DNA of 64,000 nt. Origin: Filosporella fistucella. Lineage: Eukaryota; Ascomycota; Leotiomycetes; Helotiales. The stretch is taken from assembly GCA_030077755.1 (NCBI GenBank), contig JAQJZZ010000008.1:3534001-3598000 (forward strand), read 5' to 3'. The notes under the pieces were generated by a model. The model saw only the letters and a program-made list of their open reading frames with translations. It was not told the DNA's origin and did no database searches. Positions 22,461-34,109 of the stretch are shown here, one piece after another. Position 1 is the first letter of the stretch. The number at the start of each line of letters is the position of its first letter. A program made the translations under genes and the position numbers.

Positions 22461-24220
22461 ATGAGTAGCAAGTCTTTTGAAATCCAGCCGATTGGGCGAT
22501 TTTTCGGCCAGAATGCTGCCATCAAGCGACCAAAGGTATGTACACGGTTCCTTCATTTCTGTTTTATGTCTGCATATTCATCTATAGAGTGGAGCTCATC
22601 TACCTGCGGAAGTATTTATTCGACTTATCGCTTGAATTTGTGTGATATTGCACCCCTTAAGGCGCGCAAGCTGCTCCATGAGACAAGCTGCCCCTCAAGT
22701 CCGAACCAACATTCAAGATATCAAAATTCTTTGTCAAAATTCGTGTCTAATACTGGGCTTAGGAAATAGCTTGCTTCTCATACGACGAGCAACATCAATT
22801 TCGGCTCGATGATTCCTCTATTAGGTATTACTACCCGCCAACGATGGGAGCGGATCTTTCCAAAGGCTTTGAAACTTTTGAAAAGCTCGATGATTCGAAA
22901 GATGAACATCTAGATAGTCTGCTTAAGACTATCATCGATTACGAACAAAAGTCTGGAGCACGTGTTGAAGCAGACATTATCACTTGGAGGGGTATGATGA
23001 CAAAGGTATGTTGAGTTTCACTTTAGAGGACGAATTTACTAATCTTCACCTAGTTCATGGCTGCAATTTTCACAGACCGTGATGGGTAATTTGACCTTGT
23101 GATCAAGGTGTCCATTAGCTGACACAAACTGAAGCTTCGAAATGAATGCCACGCTCTTCCAAGTGGGCATACCCTGATTTGAACTTCTGGCTGAGCTAAT
23201 TCTAAATTTTCGAAGGACACAATGTATGGATGAGCCTCCCATCCCAGAACTACTTGCTAAATGAACAGTTTCGTGGAGGAGAACCAGGAATATAAACATC
23301 AATCACAGGCGAAGCAATCACAACAATTTACACAGCCAGGTCGTCCGTCTCAGGATATGATGAGTTTTTGGGGTCAGTCCAGAAGACCAATATAACTTAA
23401 TATGCATTAATAGGTTTAGGTTACAAATTCGAGACTTTGTGCTTACTCCCTGATACATGGCATGCGACCCCTCGGGAATATATTGAGAACCGGGAGAATG
23501 AAACTGTCAATAACTACGCACAGTATTGTTCGGTTGTACGCACAGGCATTGGAGACACGATTATGATATTGGGCGGTGAGGTTGATGCAGGTTAGCAAGA
23601 ATAGAATGATGGTGATGAATACAACTGATGAAGCATAGTTTGGGACTCCAAGCCAACCGACGGCGGCCCAATAAATTGGGTCGAGCTGAAGACTACGGCA
23701 GAAATCCGAAATGACCGAGATATGCTCAATCTTGAGCGAAAGCTCATGAAATTCTGGATACAGTCATTTCTTTTAGGCGTGCCGAAGATCATAGTTGGCT
23801 TTCGAACACAAGATGGATTTCTCAAGAGAGTGGAGGAAATGGAGACAGCAACTCTACCAAGCAAAGTCAAAAGGCAGGGTAAAGGCACATGGGACGGAAA
23901 CATGTGTATTAATTTTGCAGCAGCGCTGCTTGATTGTGAGTCTTCATTTTGGGTAGTGTTTTGCTCTCTGACTGTGAACAGTTTTAAAAGGTACTATTAC
24001 TGGAGACGGAGTCTGGCGCATTCGTAGGAAGGAACGCTCATCTGTTATTGAGGTTTTCAAAATTGAGGAAACAGGTCATGGAGACATACTCTCGGATGAG
24101 TTTATCAATTGGAGGATAAAATTGGAGTTGAGTAAGAAGGAAAAGGCAAATATTGGGGACAGCAAAACATTCGTCGAAGCTGAAAATATGGAGGGCGAGG
24201 TCGAGGTAGCGTCTGCTTGA
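22461..24220 (+). CDS. RAI1: Decapping nuclease RAI1 (DXO/Dom3Z family)
   Basis: Nine exons: 22461-22535, 22763-23005, 23054-23085, 23135-23162, 23216-23223, 23269-23372, 23420-23590, 23639-23935 and 23982-24220, giving 398 aa, the usual length. The fifth exon is only 8 nt and is needed to join F-Q to D-T-I-F-V-E-E-N in frame. Family motifs are I-I-T-W-R-G-M-M-T-K, F-E-M-N-A-T-L-F-Q, W-G-Y-K-F-E-T-L-C, the catalytic-metal G-G-E-V-D-A, and V-E-L-K-T-T-A-E-I. Rai1 removes aberrant 5' caps or pyrophosphate from RNA and partners the nuclear exonuclease Rat1. Its start is 262 bp from the divergent acidic-protein gene. Confidence 0.93.
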
Positions 24221-24741
24221 GCAGACATGTTCATTATAGTTTGCAGCACGCTGGTCAACAGCCTCTTACCTCACACCGAAACATATAACAATACATTCTC
24301 AAAACTCAACATTTATGACATCACGTGATCTCAACAGTCACTGCATTGCATTGAACCACATCAACAACCAATACCTTTCTCGAGATACATGCACCTTCCC
24401 CGGAATTGCGTTCCCCAGAAACTCAAAATAATACTCATTTCTGCATAATTCGGGGCTGACTGAGACAGCTCACAAAGTCTGCTTACCCCGGAACACGACA
24501 GGCAAAAAAGTCACCGACAAGTTCTTTATCTTAAAGCCCTCTCGTCCCGCTACTAAACTTCTAACTCCAAATTTCCAATAGTCCAAAAGTCCGAGGCACG
24601 AAGATAATCTTAATATCGTGTACGCCAACCAATTGCCTGAAATATCCCGGTAAGACAAAACTTACTTTTCTTTACCTCGCTTTTCAGCGCTGTGCCGAGG
24701 CTTGAGACCCTGAAAACGATCAGTCACGACCTCAATCAACA
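24221..24741. other. Intergenic region upstream of malic enzyme
   Basis: 521 bp, no gene. It holds one palindromic E-box. Confidence 0.6.
24321..24328. promoter_or_regulatory. E-box TCACGTGA
   Basis: Perfect 8-bp palindrome of the kind bound by Cbf1/bHLH factors, 414 bp before the malic enzyme ATG and 100 bp after the RAI1 stop. Whether it is used is unknown. Confidence 0.35.
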
Positions 24742-27098
24742 ATGCAGAAGACAACTAGCCGCCAGCTTTCGCAAGCATGGCGAATAGCCCAGGCTTCTCG
24801 TTATAATTCAGTCCGGTCTTCTTCATCCGCATCTGTCGCTGTCAAGATGGCTCCCGCTTCAACTTCAAATTCCGGAATTCCTCAACGAGCTTTGAATTGG
24901 CCTTCGTGAGTCATACTGAGCAATCAAGGGGCTCAAACTGATAATTGATAGAACACATCCAGATACTTCAAATCCCATTGAGGTTCGGAAGGAGTTGAGA
25001 GTACACGGTCTTACACCTCCTAATGTCGAAAGCTTTGCGCTGCAATCGCAAAGATGTGAGTTAAAACCCTGTTTCCATTGCGTCGACTCCGCTGACTCTA
25101 GACAGGTCTGAAGCAATTAGCCTCAAAGACTACACCAATTGAGAAATACATCTATCTCAGCAATCTGAGGAATACCAATGTCGACCTCTTCTATCGTCTC
25201 CTCCTCCAAAATTTCAACGTATTCCACCCCATTCTTGCTGCACGTGATGAATTCTAACTTCCAGACAGACTCTTACTCCTTTGGTTTATACCCCGGTGGT
25301 TGGTGAAGCTTGCCTGAAGTGGTCAGAGATATACTCTCAACCAGAAGGTATGTGGTCATCATGGTCAATTCCTGTTTTTGGATTTCTACTATTACTAGCG
25401 CATTTTACGCTACAATAACATTTGGGACTGTCATTGTCAACAATCTATAAAGTAGATGAGTTTACAGCGATTTAGAAGATGGCAGACTCCCTGTGGATAC
25501 TTTTCAGTTTTCAAAAATAAAAGATCTGTTCGTCCTTTACTAATATCCCATAGGATTATACATCTCATACAAAGACCGCGGCAACATTATTGATGTCCTC
25601 AGAAACTGGCCTCAACCAAATGTCGAAATCACTGTTGTCACAGACGGTTCACGAATTCTGGGGCTCGGTGATCTTGGTATCAATGGCATGGGTATTCCAG
25701 TTGGGAAGCTTGCATTGTATACAGGATGTGCTGGTATCAAACCAGAAGTAACCCTACCTTTGACATTGGATCTGGGCACCAACAATGAAACTCTGTTGAA
25801 AGACCCATTGTATATGGGTGCCAAGATGAGAAAGGTATCTGATGCGCAAGAAAAGGAATTCTTAGACGAGCTTATGGTGGCTTTGAACAAAGTCTGGCCT
25901 GGGTAAGTAATCCTATCCATGAGATATAGTTCCGAAAGCTAATTCAACTTAGAATTGTCGTTCAGTTTGAGGACTTCAAGAACCCCTTCCCTGCTCTAGA
26001 GCGATATCAAAACAAGTTCCCTTGCTTCAACGATGACATTCAAGGTACAGGAGCTGTCATCCTGGCTGGTATCATCAATGCTTTGAAGAAAACCGGAGTA
26101 CCAGTCAAAGACCAGCGAGCTGTATTCATGGGAGCTGGAAGTGCTGGGGTTGGTGTCGCAAAGCAGATTGTGGAATACTTCATGAAGGAGGGCTTGACTG
26201 AAGATGAAGCACGAAAATGCTTCTGGTTTGTGGATACTAAGGTGATGAAATTTCTACTTGTTCTAGCCAGGCAACTAACGGATTTTCCAGGGTCTCATCA
26301 CAAATGATAGAGGCGACAAACTAGCACAACACAAGATCTACTTCTCTCGTGATGACAACAAAGGGGAGCAATTCAAGTCCCTTCCCGAAGTCGTCGACTA
26401 TGTCAAGCCAACTATTTTGATGGGTTTGTCAACCATCCGCGGGATCTTCGACAAATCCATTCTCCAAAAGATGGCTGCAATGAATGAACAACCAATCATC
26501 TTCCCTCTTTCAAACCCGTCAAGCAATGCCGAGTGCACTTTCGAAGAGGCTATGAAGTACACGAACGGCAAAGCTATTTTTGCTAGTGGTAGCCCTTTCC
26601 AGCCATACTTGCATAATGGAAAGGTCATGGTACCAAGCCAGGGAAAGTAAGTTCACAACAAGTCCTCCCTGATGATGTTAAATCCTAATTATCGAAGCAA
26701 CATGTATGTCTTCCCTGGAATTGGCCTCGGCGCTATCCTCTCCAAGTCCGCACTCATCTCGCAAGAAATGGTAAGTCAATTGTCCACACTGTATATGCTC
26801 TCACTAAACATGTCAGATCTACACCTCTGCCGTCGCTCTTAGCAAGGCAATCAACACTCCCGAGCTCAACGATGGCCGTCTCTATCCAGAACTTGATCGT
26901 ATCCGCGAAGTCAGCGTAATTGTCGCTCGTGAAGTGATCAGAGAAGCTCAGCGCCAAGGTCTTGATCGCGAAAAGAGCATCCGTAATTATTCGGACCAGG
27001 AACTCGATCAATGGATTCGTGAACACATGTATGATCCAACGAAGCAGCAACAATCAGCTGGGGGTATTCGAGGAGTACCAACTAGATCGATGCTTTGA
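24742..27098 (+). CDS. NAD-dependent malic enzyme, mitochondrial type
   Basis: Nine exons: 24742-24905, 24952-25055, 25106-25218, 25269-25347, 25554-25902, 25953-26241, 26291-26646, 26698-26770 and 26817-27098, giving 602 aa. The enzyme decarboxylates malate to pyruvate. Motifs: Y-T-P-V-V-G-E-A-C (malic domain), D-G-S-R-I-L-G-L-G-D-L-G, the metal-binding F-E-D-F and D-D-I-Q-G-T-G, the nucleotide-binding F-M-G-A-G-S-A-G-V-G-V-A, and F-P-L-S-N-P-S-S-N-A-E-C. Residues 1-35 are rich in Arg/Ser/Ala without acids, a good mitochondrial presequence. A second in-frame Met at residue 36 (M-A-P-A-S) could start a cytosolic form. NAD rather than NADP use is inferred from overall similarity. Confidence 0.95.
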
Positions 27099-28192
27099 AG
27101 GCGCAGAAGGTTTGCATAACTTAGGTCTTAGGGTCTTTAATTGGATTGGATAGCTGTAAGATAGATTTCTGGATTCAGGGCGAATGGCTAGATAATAAGC
27201 ACAAGCTTGGTAGAAATTTATGGCGTTCATCCTTTCCGATCCGAGTTCAGAATTAACAAATTTTCATGTCACTAAAGTGTATCATCGACCCCACCTTTCC
27301 CAGATCGAAATACTTCATAAATATTTTAGAGGTTGAAGAGGTGGCATGGTATCGCATCTCATGATACAAATCTTTCTCCCAGACTACTGTACTCTTGCGG
27401 CCCAGCAAACGACTGTATCGAGGCATATGAACTCGGTACCAACACCCTCGCGCCTTGGTGAAAACTGCGCCGTGAAGATGCATCATCTCGTTTTGGCCAC
27501 CATTAATGAGATGTTCTTGAGGAACCGCTGATGTCGTAAAGCTTCAATCAGATTACTTTACTATGTTGGTCTGAACAGGGAACTTGGGTGGCGGTATCAG
27601 AAATAGTGAATATGATATTGATTGTTCATTTATCTTGGTCGTTCTCCATTTCTGATTTTCAAATGGGGATTTGAGAAGCTGGACCAAGATGAAGGATTCC
27701 AAGTCTCAATATGCATGCACTGGTTCCAGTCAGCTGTTTGTGTACTAATCTAGCAATGGCAGAAACATCACACTTTTTGATCACCTTTCAAAGTCGGGAT
27801 GCAACTCTATTTTGCTCTCTTCTCATCAAACTTGAGTGTGAGGTTGCAGTATACCGAGGTCGTACTCGCAGCAAGACATGGCTGGGGCGACCGAATCGTG
27901 AAGGGCGGAACATTGGATATTTATTAGGTGGGTAAAGCGCTAGGAATGGTATATTTTATAGAGAATCAGAGGTTTTGTACGTACATCTTCTGGAGAAATG
28001 GGAGATAATAGAATCGGTTGTTCTCTTATCACGCATTATCATCATCGAAGATTCCTCTGCTGACTAGATATCTTTTGTATAAAGAGAGTATAATCTCCCC
28101 TCACATATGGTAATACTTTTATCACTATACACCAAGTATACAATAAAACTCCATCAATAATACACATTTTGTCTCAAACAGACAATCATTAT
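27099..28192. other. Intergenic region
   Basis: 1.1 kb with no supported gene. A TATA-like TATAAAG at about 28078 lies 115 bp before the next ATG. Confidence 0.5.
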
Positions 28193-28836
28193 ATGGTTTC
28201 CATCAAGAAAATCGGATTGGGTCTACTTCTCTGTCTACAGAGCGCTAGTGCTGTGATCTACATTGTGCGACACGACTCAACTGTACCGTACGGCTGTGGC
28301 GAATATCAAACATGTTGTCAAGAAGCTCAGAAAGTTTGGCAGTACGTACTTGTGCTTCTCCGTCTCAATCTCCGATTTCCTTCCGCTCTTGCATCAATAT
28401 ATATATATGTGTGTGTATATACATGAATTATGTATGAGATCTTCCAAACCGTCATCAGCTGTTCCTGCTCGTATTAATACATAGCAACACGAAAAATGTC
28501 TCCTAACAATCTACCAGAATCAGAGTCGCTCCCACAATGCCTCCCATCAGCGAGAAATGCAACAACAATGAAGGCACATTCGTCGCTACCACTGGCACAA
28601 GAGGCTCCGTCGGTAAATGTACCAACACTGACTATGTGCAACCTGATGGACATACATGGAAGTTTTGTCCTGATACTCAGGGAGGTGGGAAACTGCAGTT
28701 CATGGCACAGAACCAATACAGACAATGCCATCCTGAGAGACCTTGGTATCAACTTGTGGGGTGTATGTCCGGGATGGGATGTACTTCTGAGAGTACGGTG
28801 GTGATTTGGTGTGATGATGCGTTGATTAATTGGTGA
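28193..28836 (+). CDS. Small secreted cysteine-rich protein
   Basis: Exons are 28193-28341 and 28518-28836, giving 155 aa. The intron runs GTACGT to CTACCAG with a CTAAC branch site 10 nt before the acceptor. This is the acceptor whose phase avoids the in-frame stops. A signal peptide is clear: K-K-I-G-L-G-L-L-L-C-L-Q-S-A-S-A at residues 5-20, with cleavage likely after A-S-A. The mature part has ten Cys spread along about 135 residues, including G-C-G-E-Y-Q-T-C-C and late G-C-M-S-G-M-G-C. No known domain recognised. Small, secreted and even-numbered in Cys, it fits an apoplastic effector or surface protein. The C-terminus is W-C-D-D-A-L-I-N-W. Confidence 0.75.
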
Positions 28837-29782
28837 TTATAAATAGGGTTAGGAAGTGGAATATCAAATGAAAGAAAAGTCAGTGATGGGAAAAGAAAAG
28901 TTGAGGAGCGACTTAAGTGTATTGTCGTCTGTAAAATACTTCATTGATGGAAATACCGAAGAAAATAGGTTCAGACTTTGCAATAAAAATCTTTGAATAT
29001 CGCATCGCGTGGATAGCGAAAGCAAGGTAAGGTATTTCTATTAACAGAGAACTTCTAGCTGTAGATTCATGTCTCAGAAGTCGCAACTTCCACACTTCCA
29101 ATCCGGGGCGTTCTTGGCATCACTTGATGATAACCCCACCAACACACCTCACCTCTGTCAATGGCACAAGCGACCAATACTTCTCGAAAAGGCAAAAAGT
29201 AGAAAATGTGAAGTGATCGAGATCAATAGAATACTCCTTCCTGAGGGATAAGCATACCAGAAGTTGAATCAGATGTGAGGTTGTTGAAGACATAAGGTCA
29301 TGAACTAGTGTCAGCTGGACGGACGAGGCTGAAACCTTGACACCAACACAGCCTTAGAGCCATGCAACAGAAAGTAAGGGTTGCATGTTTGCTTGATAAG
29401 GATCACTTGATATGTGTTATCTTAGCTATGAGAATGAAGTATTGATTCTGATAACAGTGTAGTGAAAACATTCCCAGGTTCTTAAGTCTCATTGATTGAT
29501 GTGTGGATTCGGCATAACGGAGGAGAATATGAAAATGAAATCGTACGCGTCAATCAATTTCTCGCTGCAGTAGCAATCTGTGGTGCAGAACCCCAGAGTA
29601 AGTCTTTGAGACCATGGGAATATTCACAAGGTATATGGTTCGATAAGGTAGAATAAGATCAATTCTGATTATGCCGCGTCTCGATTCATTACTCCCACCA
29701 TAAAAACATCGCTCCTCCCACTAAATAGGCACTCAGCCAGGGTATAATCCAATCCGTCGCGAGAGTAAAGGGAAGTCTGCAT
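28837..29782. other. Intergenic region, no gene supported
   Basis: 950 bp between two small genes. A 60-codon plus-strand frame at 29069-29251 starts with ATG but shows no motif and was not called. Confidence 0.45.
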
Positions 29783-30094
29783 TTAGCAGCAGCACTCGAG
29801 ACATTCGAAGCATGCGAGACCGGCACAACTGAGTTGACTTGTCAGCATTGATATATATAGTCGGATTTTGGAAAGACTTACAGGCCACAGCAAAGACCTC
29901 CTTTGTCACCACCACGCATGCTGACCGGCTCGGCTGTCATTTGTTCAACAGGACGCTGGATGATATTTAGTAAATAAAGTCGAGCTCAAAATGTCCAGGG
30001 AGCTCACGGGTTGCTCGGTACGGACAGCAGCATCTTGGGGCTTTGGCAGCTCCATTTGCTGAGCTTGAGGTTGTTGGACTTCTTGAGCAGGCAT
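29783..30094 (-). CDS. Tiny Cys-rich-tail (CYSTM-like) protein
   Basis: Exons are 30094-30008, 29955-29882 and 29828-29783, giving only 68 aa. Introns are 52 and 53 nt with GTGAGC to CAG and GTAAGT to CAG ends, and all phases close. The N-terminal 45 residues are Gln/Pro-rich and polar. The C-terminus is a short hydrophobic, cysteine-dense tail, G-G-L-C-C-G-L-C-A-G-L-A-C-F-E-C, ending C-C-C. This layout matches the CYSTM class: stress-related proteins anchored to membranes by a palmitoylatable Cys-rich tail. Family assignment rests on architecture only. Confidence 0.75.
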
Positions 30095-32226
30095 ATTGGT
30101 TATATGGACGTAATCGGGGCGGTTTGATTTGAGTTCGTGTGGTCGATATTGAAGATGATACTGTGAAAACAAAGTCAGGAGAGGAGAAGGCTGGGGATTA
30201 TCAGTCTTTATGAAGACTCCCAACAGCCAGCCAGTCGTGCATGGGCGCAGTCCGTCTCTCGTACCGTTCACATTTTCGTCCTCCCCTCTCTGCTTCGCCC
30301 ATAGGAGTGACCCAATCCGACGCGTGTCTCAGCTTCGCTCCACCTCAATCTGATGAGCAGCATCTGACCGGCATGGGGGATGCCGGGAGCGGATTGGTTA
30401 CGATAGGTGTGCATTAAGTCCCGGGGAAAATTCGCTCAGCTGGCTGCGGGATCCTTACGAACTCGGTGTTATGTAAGAGTGACAGTAGTTCTGTGTTGGT
30501 CTGCAGATTGTGCAGAGGAACGGGAGAGTTGATCCAGTTCAATATTATTGTTTTCTGACTCCGCTACGTTCATGATTGTCGTAGGGCTGGTAGGTGAAAG
30601 ATGGAGATGCTCGGCATGCTGGTGTTTCTCGGATTTGGCCTTGGCATGATGATGATTGCGACCTTCTGCCGTTGGGATTTTCATGTAACGGGAGCTTGCT
30701 GATGCTTGTCTAACTTTAGGGCATCGTTTCACTCTTGGCGATCTTATCTCTGTTCTTGCCGCACGGGATGATGATAGACACTTCGCAAGGCGGACTTCGT
30801 ATAGGAGGTTGGGGTGGTAGATTGTGGTTCATGTTACTTCTATCAAGCGGTGTGAGATTCTAAAAGTAAGATCATATGCCTGCTGCGAGCTTCTATATTG
30901 AAACATTAATCGCATTCGCTCTTGCAACCACATTCTTCCGAATTAAGATGCTCGCTTGCTTCATGCGTTGTCAGCAAGATAGTTTCCCTCGGGTTGCGCC
31001 TCGCTTGAACAAACATAACTAGGTAGGCACTTCGGGGATACCATGAGAGTTCAGTTCTATGCCAATCGAAATTTGAAGGAAATGATTTTCCAGAAATTGG
31101 TCTACATAGATTAGGAGGTAAGTTCTTCGATTGAGCCCAAAACCAGAGTAGCTTCACAGCAGATGCAGTAATTCATGAATTCGATTTGGACAGACCAAGT
31201 TCGGAGAGAATTTTATACGACGATACGATATAGCCTCCAAAACCCGTCGCTTTTAGACTTTTTCCCTCTTTGAACTAATCTGAGACTCTTTCCAATTATT
31301 TACTACGACTCGTCCCTTGTCACACAAGCCACTCTCATCCACCTAAGCAGTGGTCGAGGGGTCGAGAACACCATACGTAAAGATTTCCACTTCCTCACAA
31401 GGCTGGAAACTAAGTGGCAGAATGCTTCCACGCGGCTTCTAGAAAGTCTTCTTTTCTCTTGTTTTCATTCATTCAAGAGTGGGTCGGTGAGATTCTCCAG
31501 CAGGGATTGATGCGAAAAGGATTCGAAAAGTGGCAATATCGTCATACCTTGTATATATCAATGACTCGGGTGCTTCTTTCAACAGCACTCGATCCTCCAT
31601 CTTCTTCGCAGATCTCAAAATAGGAAGCGACCAAGTCTTCCAACGATTTAGAGCTTTGGAACACTTTTCCATTGAATGGAAGGCAAAAATAAGATGTGTC
31701 AGGCGGAATTAAAATAGAACTTTACCTACCCTTGGGAACACTGACGGGTATCGGCACTCGGAACTTGGGATGGACTTCATAATAAGGTTAATGCTCGGAA
31801 GTGGTGCCGAAAATAGATGGAGCCCGAGGTAGGAAATTTGGAGTATCGAGGCTGAAGCAGAAACGTAGGGAGGAGGCTTAGCAATTGAATCTGTCTGTGC
31901 TGGTGATGCTTCATACCACAGCTCTTATTGAAAAGCAGGCCAGGGAGGAGATCGCCAATTGCTAGCTCGTAGAAATTGTAGTATGGAACCATACAGAAGC
32001 AAGGAGTGCGCTGAGATGTACTACATTGCTTTAAGTGAATTAAATCAAGATTGTTGGGATGTAGTAAGGAGATAGGATAGGCAGGTGCAAAATTGATGTT
32101 CTATAATGTGCTCATTCGCTAGAAACTTGTGACGAAAACCACAGCTAGTACTAAATATATCATCAACATAACCATAACTCATGAATCATAACTCGTCTCA
32201 CATAAATACTCCTCCATACCATGCTC
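30095..32226. other. Gene-poor intergenic region
   Basis: 2.1 kb with no convincing gene. A His-rich minus-strand frame at 30469-30732 and short frames near 31.4-31.7 kb lack supportable starts or motifs. Confidence 0.45.
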
Positions 32227-34109
32227 TTATCCCGCACAATGAGTGCTCCTCGCCCTCATCCTTTCTCCGTATTTCCAAAATAGAATCGGCGCTGGGATCC
32301 CCAATCCCAGCGCCACAAAAGCCAACACTCCATTCCCCCAGCCCACTCCCAAACTATCATACAGTCTTCCTCCAAAAAGTGGAAAACTGAAGCCGGCAAT
32401 CGTTCTCACGAACGCTGCAGCTCCAGTGGCACTGGCAGCATAAGTCGTATATGCGTCAACTACATAAGCTTGCGCACATTGAAATGATATAATACAACCG
32501 CAGGCGAAAATAGCAGCGCCAATGTTGGGAACAATGAAATGGATCGAGGAGCGCGTTGTGAAACCATATATAAAGAGTCCGAGGGGTACGAGTAGACCAC
32601 CGGGTAGCATGAGAGGGATGCGGAACTCGGGACGGCCTGGAGAATTGTAGCGGGCTTTGAGCCGGGTGTAGATCTGTAGAGGGTTGTTAGAGATTGTTAC
32701 ATTCGATTGAAGGAGGGGCATACTCTATCCATCATAGGAGCGCATATTTGCAGACCTATTACGAATCCTACACCGAGGGAGAGGTAGTTTAAACTTGCGT
32801 CGCCGATGGACATGTCGTATACGTTCTCAAAGACCATAGGGAAGGTTGAGAGTCTATTCTATGTGAGCGGGGAGGCTCCAACTGGAATGACTGCAAAACG
32901 TACACGAGATATTTCAGTCCATATATATAAGCTCGATATAATGCCATGACTTGGATAGTTGGCTGTGTAGCGAGCATAACAAATGGTCTTACCAAGTTTT
33001 TCCTCAAAATATGTCCAAACGTATGATCGGGATTCTGCCATTTGGTATGCAAAGCTATATTTCCCGTTTCTTTCTTCAACTTCTTTGCTTTCACTGCTAA
33101 GATTTTAGGTGGATATGTTTCGTTGAGAAAAATAGTCGCAAGAATCTGGACGAAAATATCAAGAAGTGATGTACCCCAGAATACCCATCTCCATGTTGTA
33201 TTTTGGGTTATAAGACCGCCCGCAATAGGACCAAGTGATGGTCCAAGGAAGGGTGCAAGACTGTAAATTGCGATTGCTTTGCCTCGCTCTTCAGCACGCC
33301 AACAATCACTGAGCACACCTCCTCCAAGCTTGTAGATGTCAACATTGTTTCGCCGAAGTGTGTTATAGGAAGTATCTTACAGCTTGTGGGGCACTTCCTC
33401 CAAGTCCACTCAAGAACCGAAATGCCATCATCTGCTCTTTTGACTTTGCAAATCCACAACAAGTATTAAAGAGTAGAAACACAAGATTAGCACACTGAAG
33501 AACGACTACTCGTCCGAATATCTCTGAAAGAGGACCGAGCAAGAAGGGACCGATAGCGTAGGCGAGAAGAAAAATAGACATAACAAGAGCTTTTTCAATG
33601 TCACTTGTGATATTGAAATCGATAGCGATAGTGTCGAGGGCAGGTGCAATCATAGTTGATGCAAGTGGTGATATGAAAGTGAAACATGCAACAAGTAGAG
33701 TTGCCGTCCATCGTTTGCGGTTTGGCCAATTGAGTGGGTTGGATGGGTCAGATTCTGACGACCATGTTACCTGAAGGACGCGGTTAGCAATTGGGCCATG
33801 TTGAAAAGAACTACATGTTATGTTCAAACTTACCAAATTTGAATCTTCCACCTCTTCAGATTGACCTGCCTCGGATTTGATGCTTTCTTCATCGATCTCT
33901 TGGTAATCCGTAAGCCTCCGAAATTCTTGCCGTTCGATATCATCAGCATCCTTTCGCTCTCGAGCAACACCTCTATAAGATCCATTGAGTGACCAACTAC
34001 GTCCAAGGTTACTGGGAAAGCGAGTAAACGAAAGTTGTGGAATTTCGAAATTCCTGAATGAAGGTAGGCGTTCAATGCCTTGAGAAAATGAAGGTCGGCG
34101 TTCTAACAT
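32227..34109 (-). CDS. MFS transporter, DHA1 drug/polyamine type
   Basis: Five exons: 34109-33834, 33770-33381, 33328-32904, 32853-32724 and 32673-32227, giving 555 aa with 50-75-nt introns. The first 110 residues are a charged cytosolic tail, followed by the family entry motif N-P-L-N-W-P-N-R-K-R-W. About twelve membrane segments follow. Motif-A-like L-G-P-L-S-E-I-F-G-R lies in the 2-3 loop, and motif C-like A-P-F-L-G-P-S-L-G-P-I-A-G-G in segment 5 marks an exporter of the drug:H+ antiporter class. Substrate unknown. The GTG before the ATG at 34109 was not used. It stands alone, with more than 1.6 kb empty on each side. Confidence 0.88.

Noticed and set aside
30469..30732. His-rich minus-strand frame
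   Set aside because: It starts at GTG. Even from the internal ATG it is only about 71 codons, of low complexity, with no splice partner or motif.
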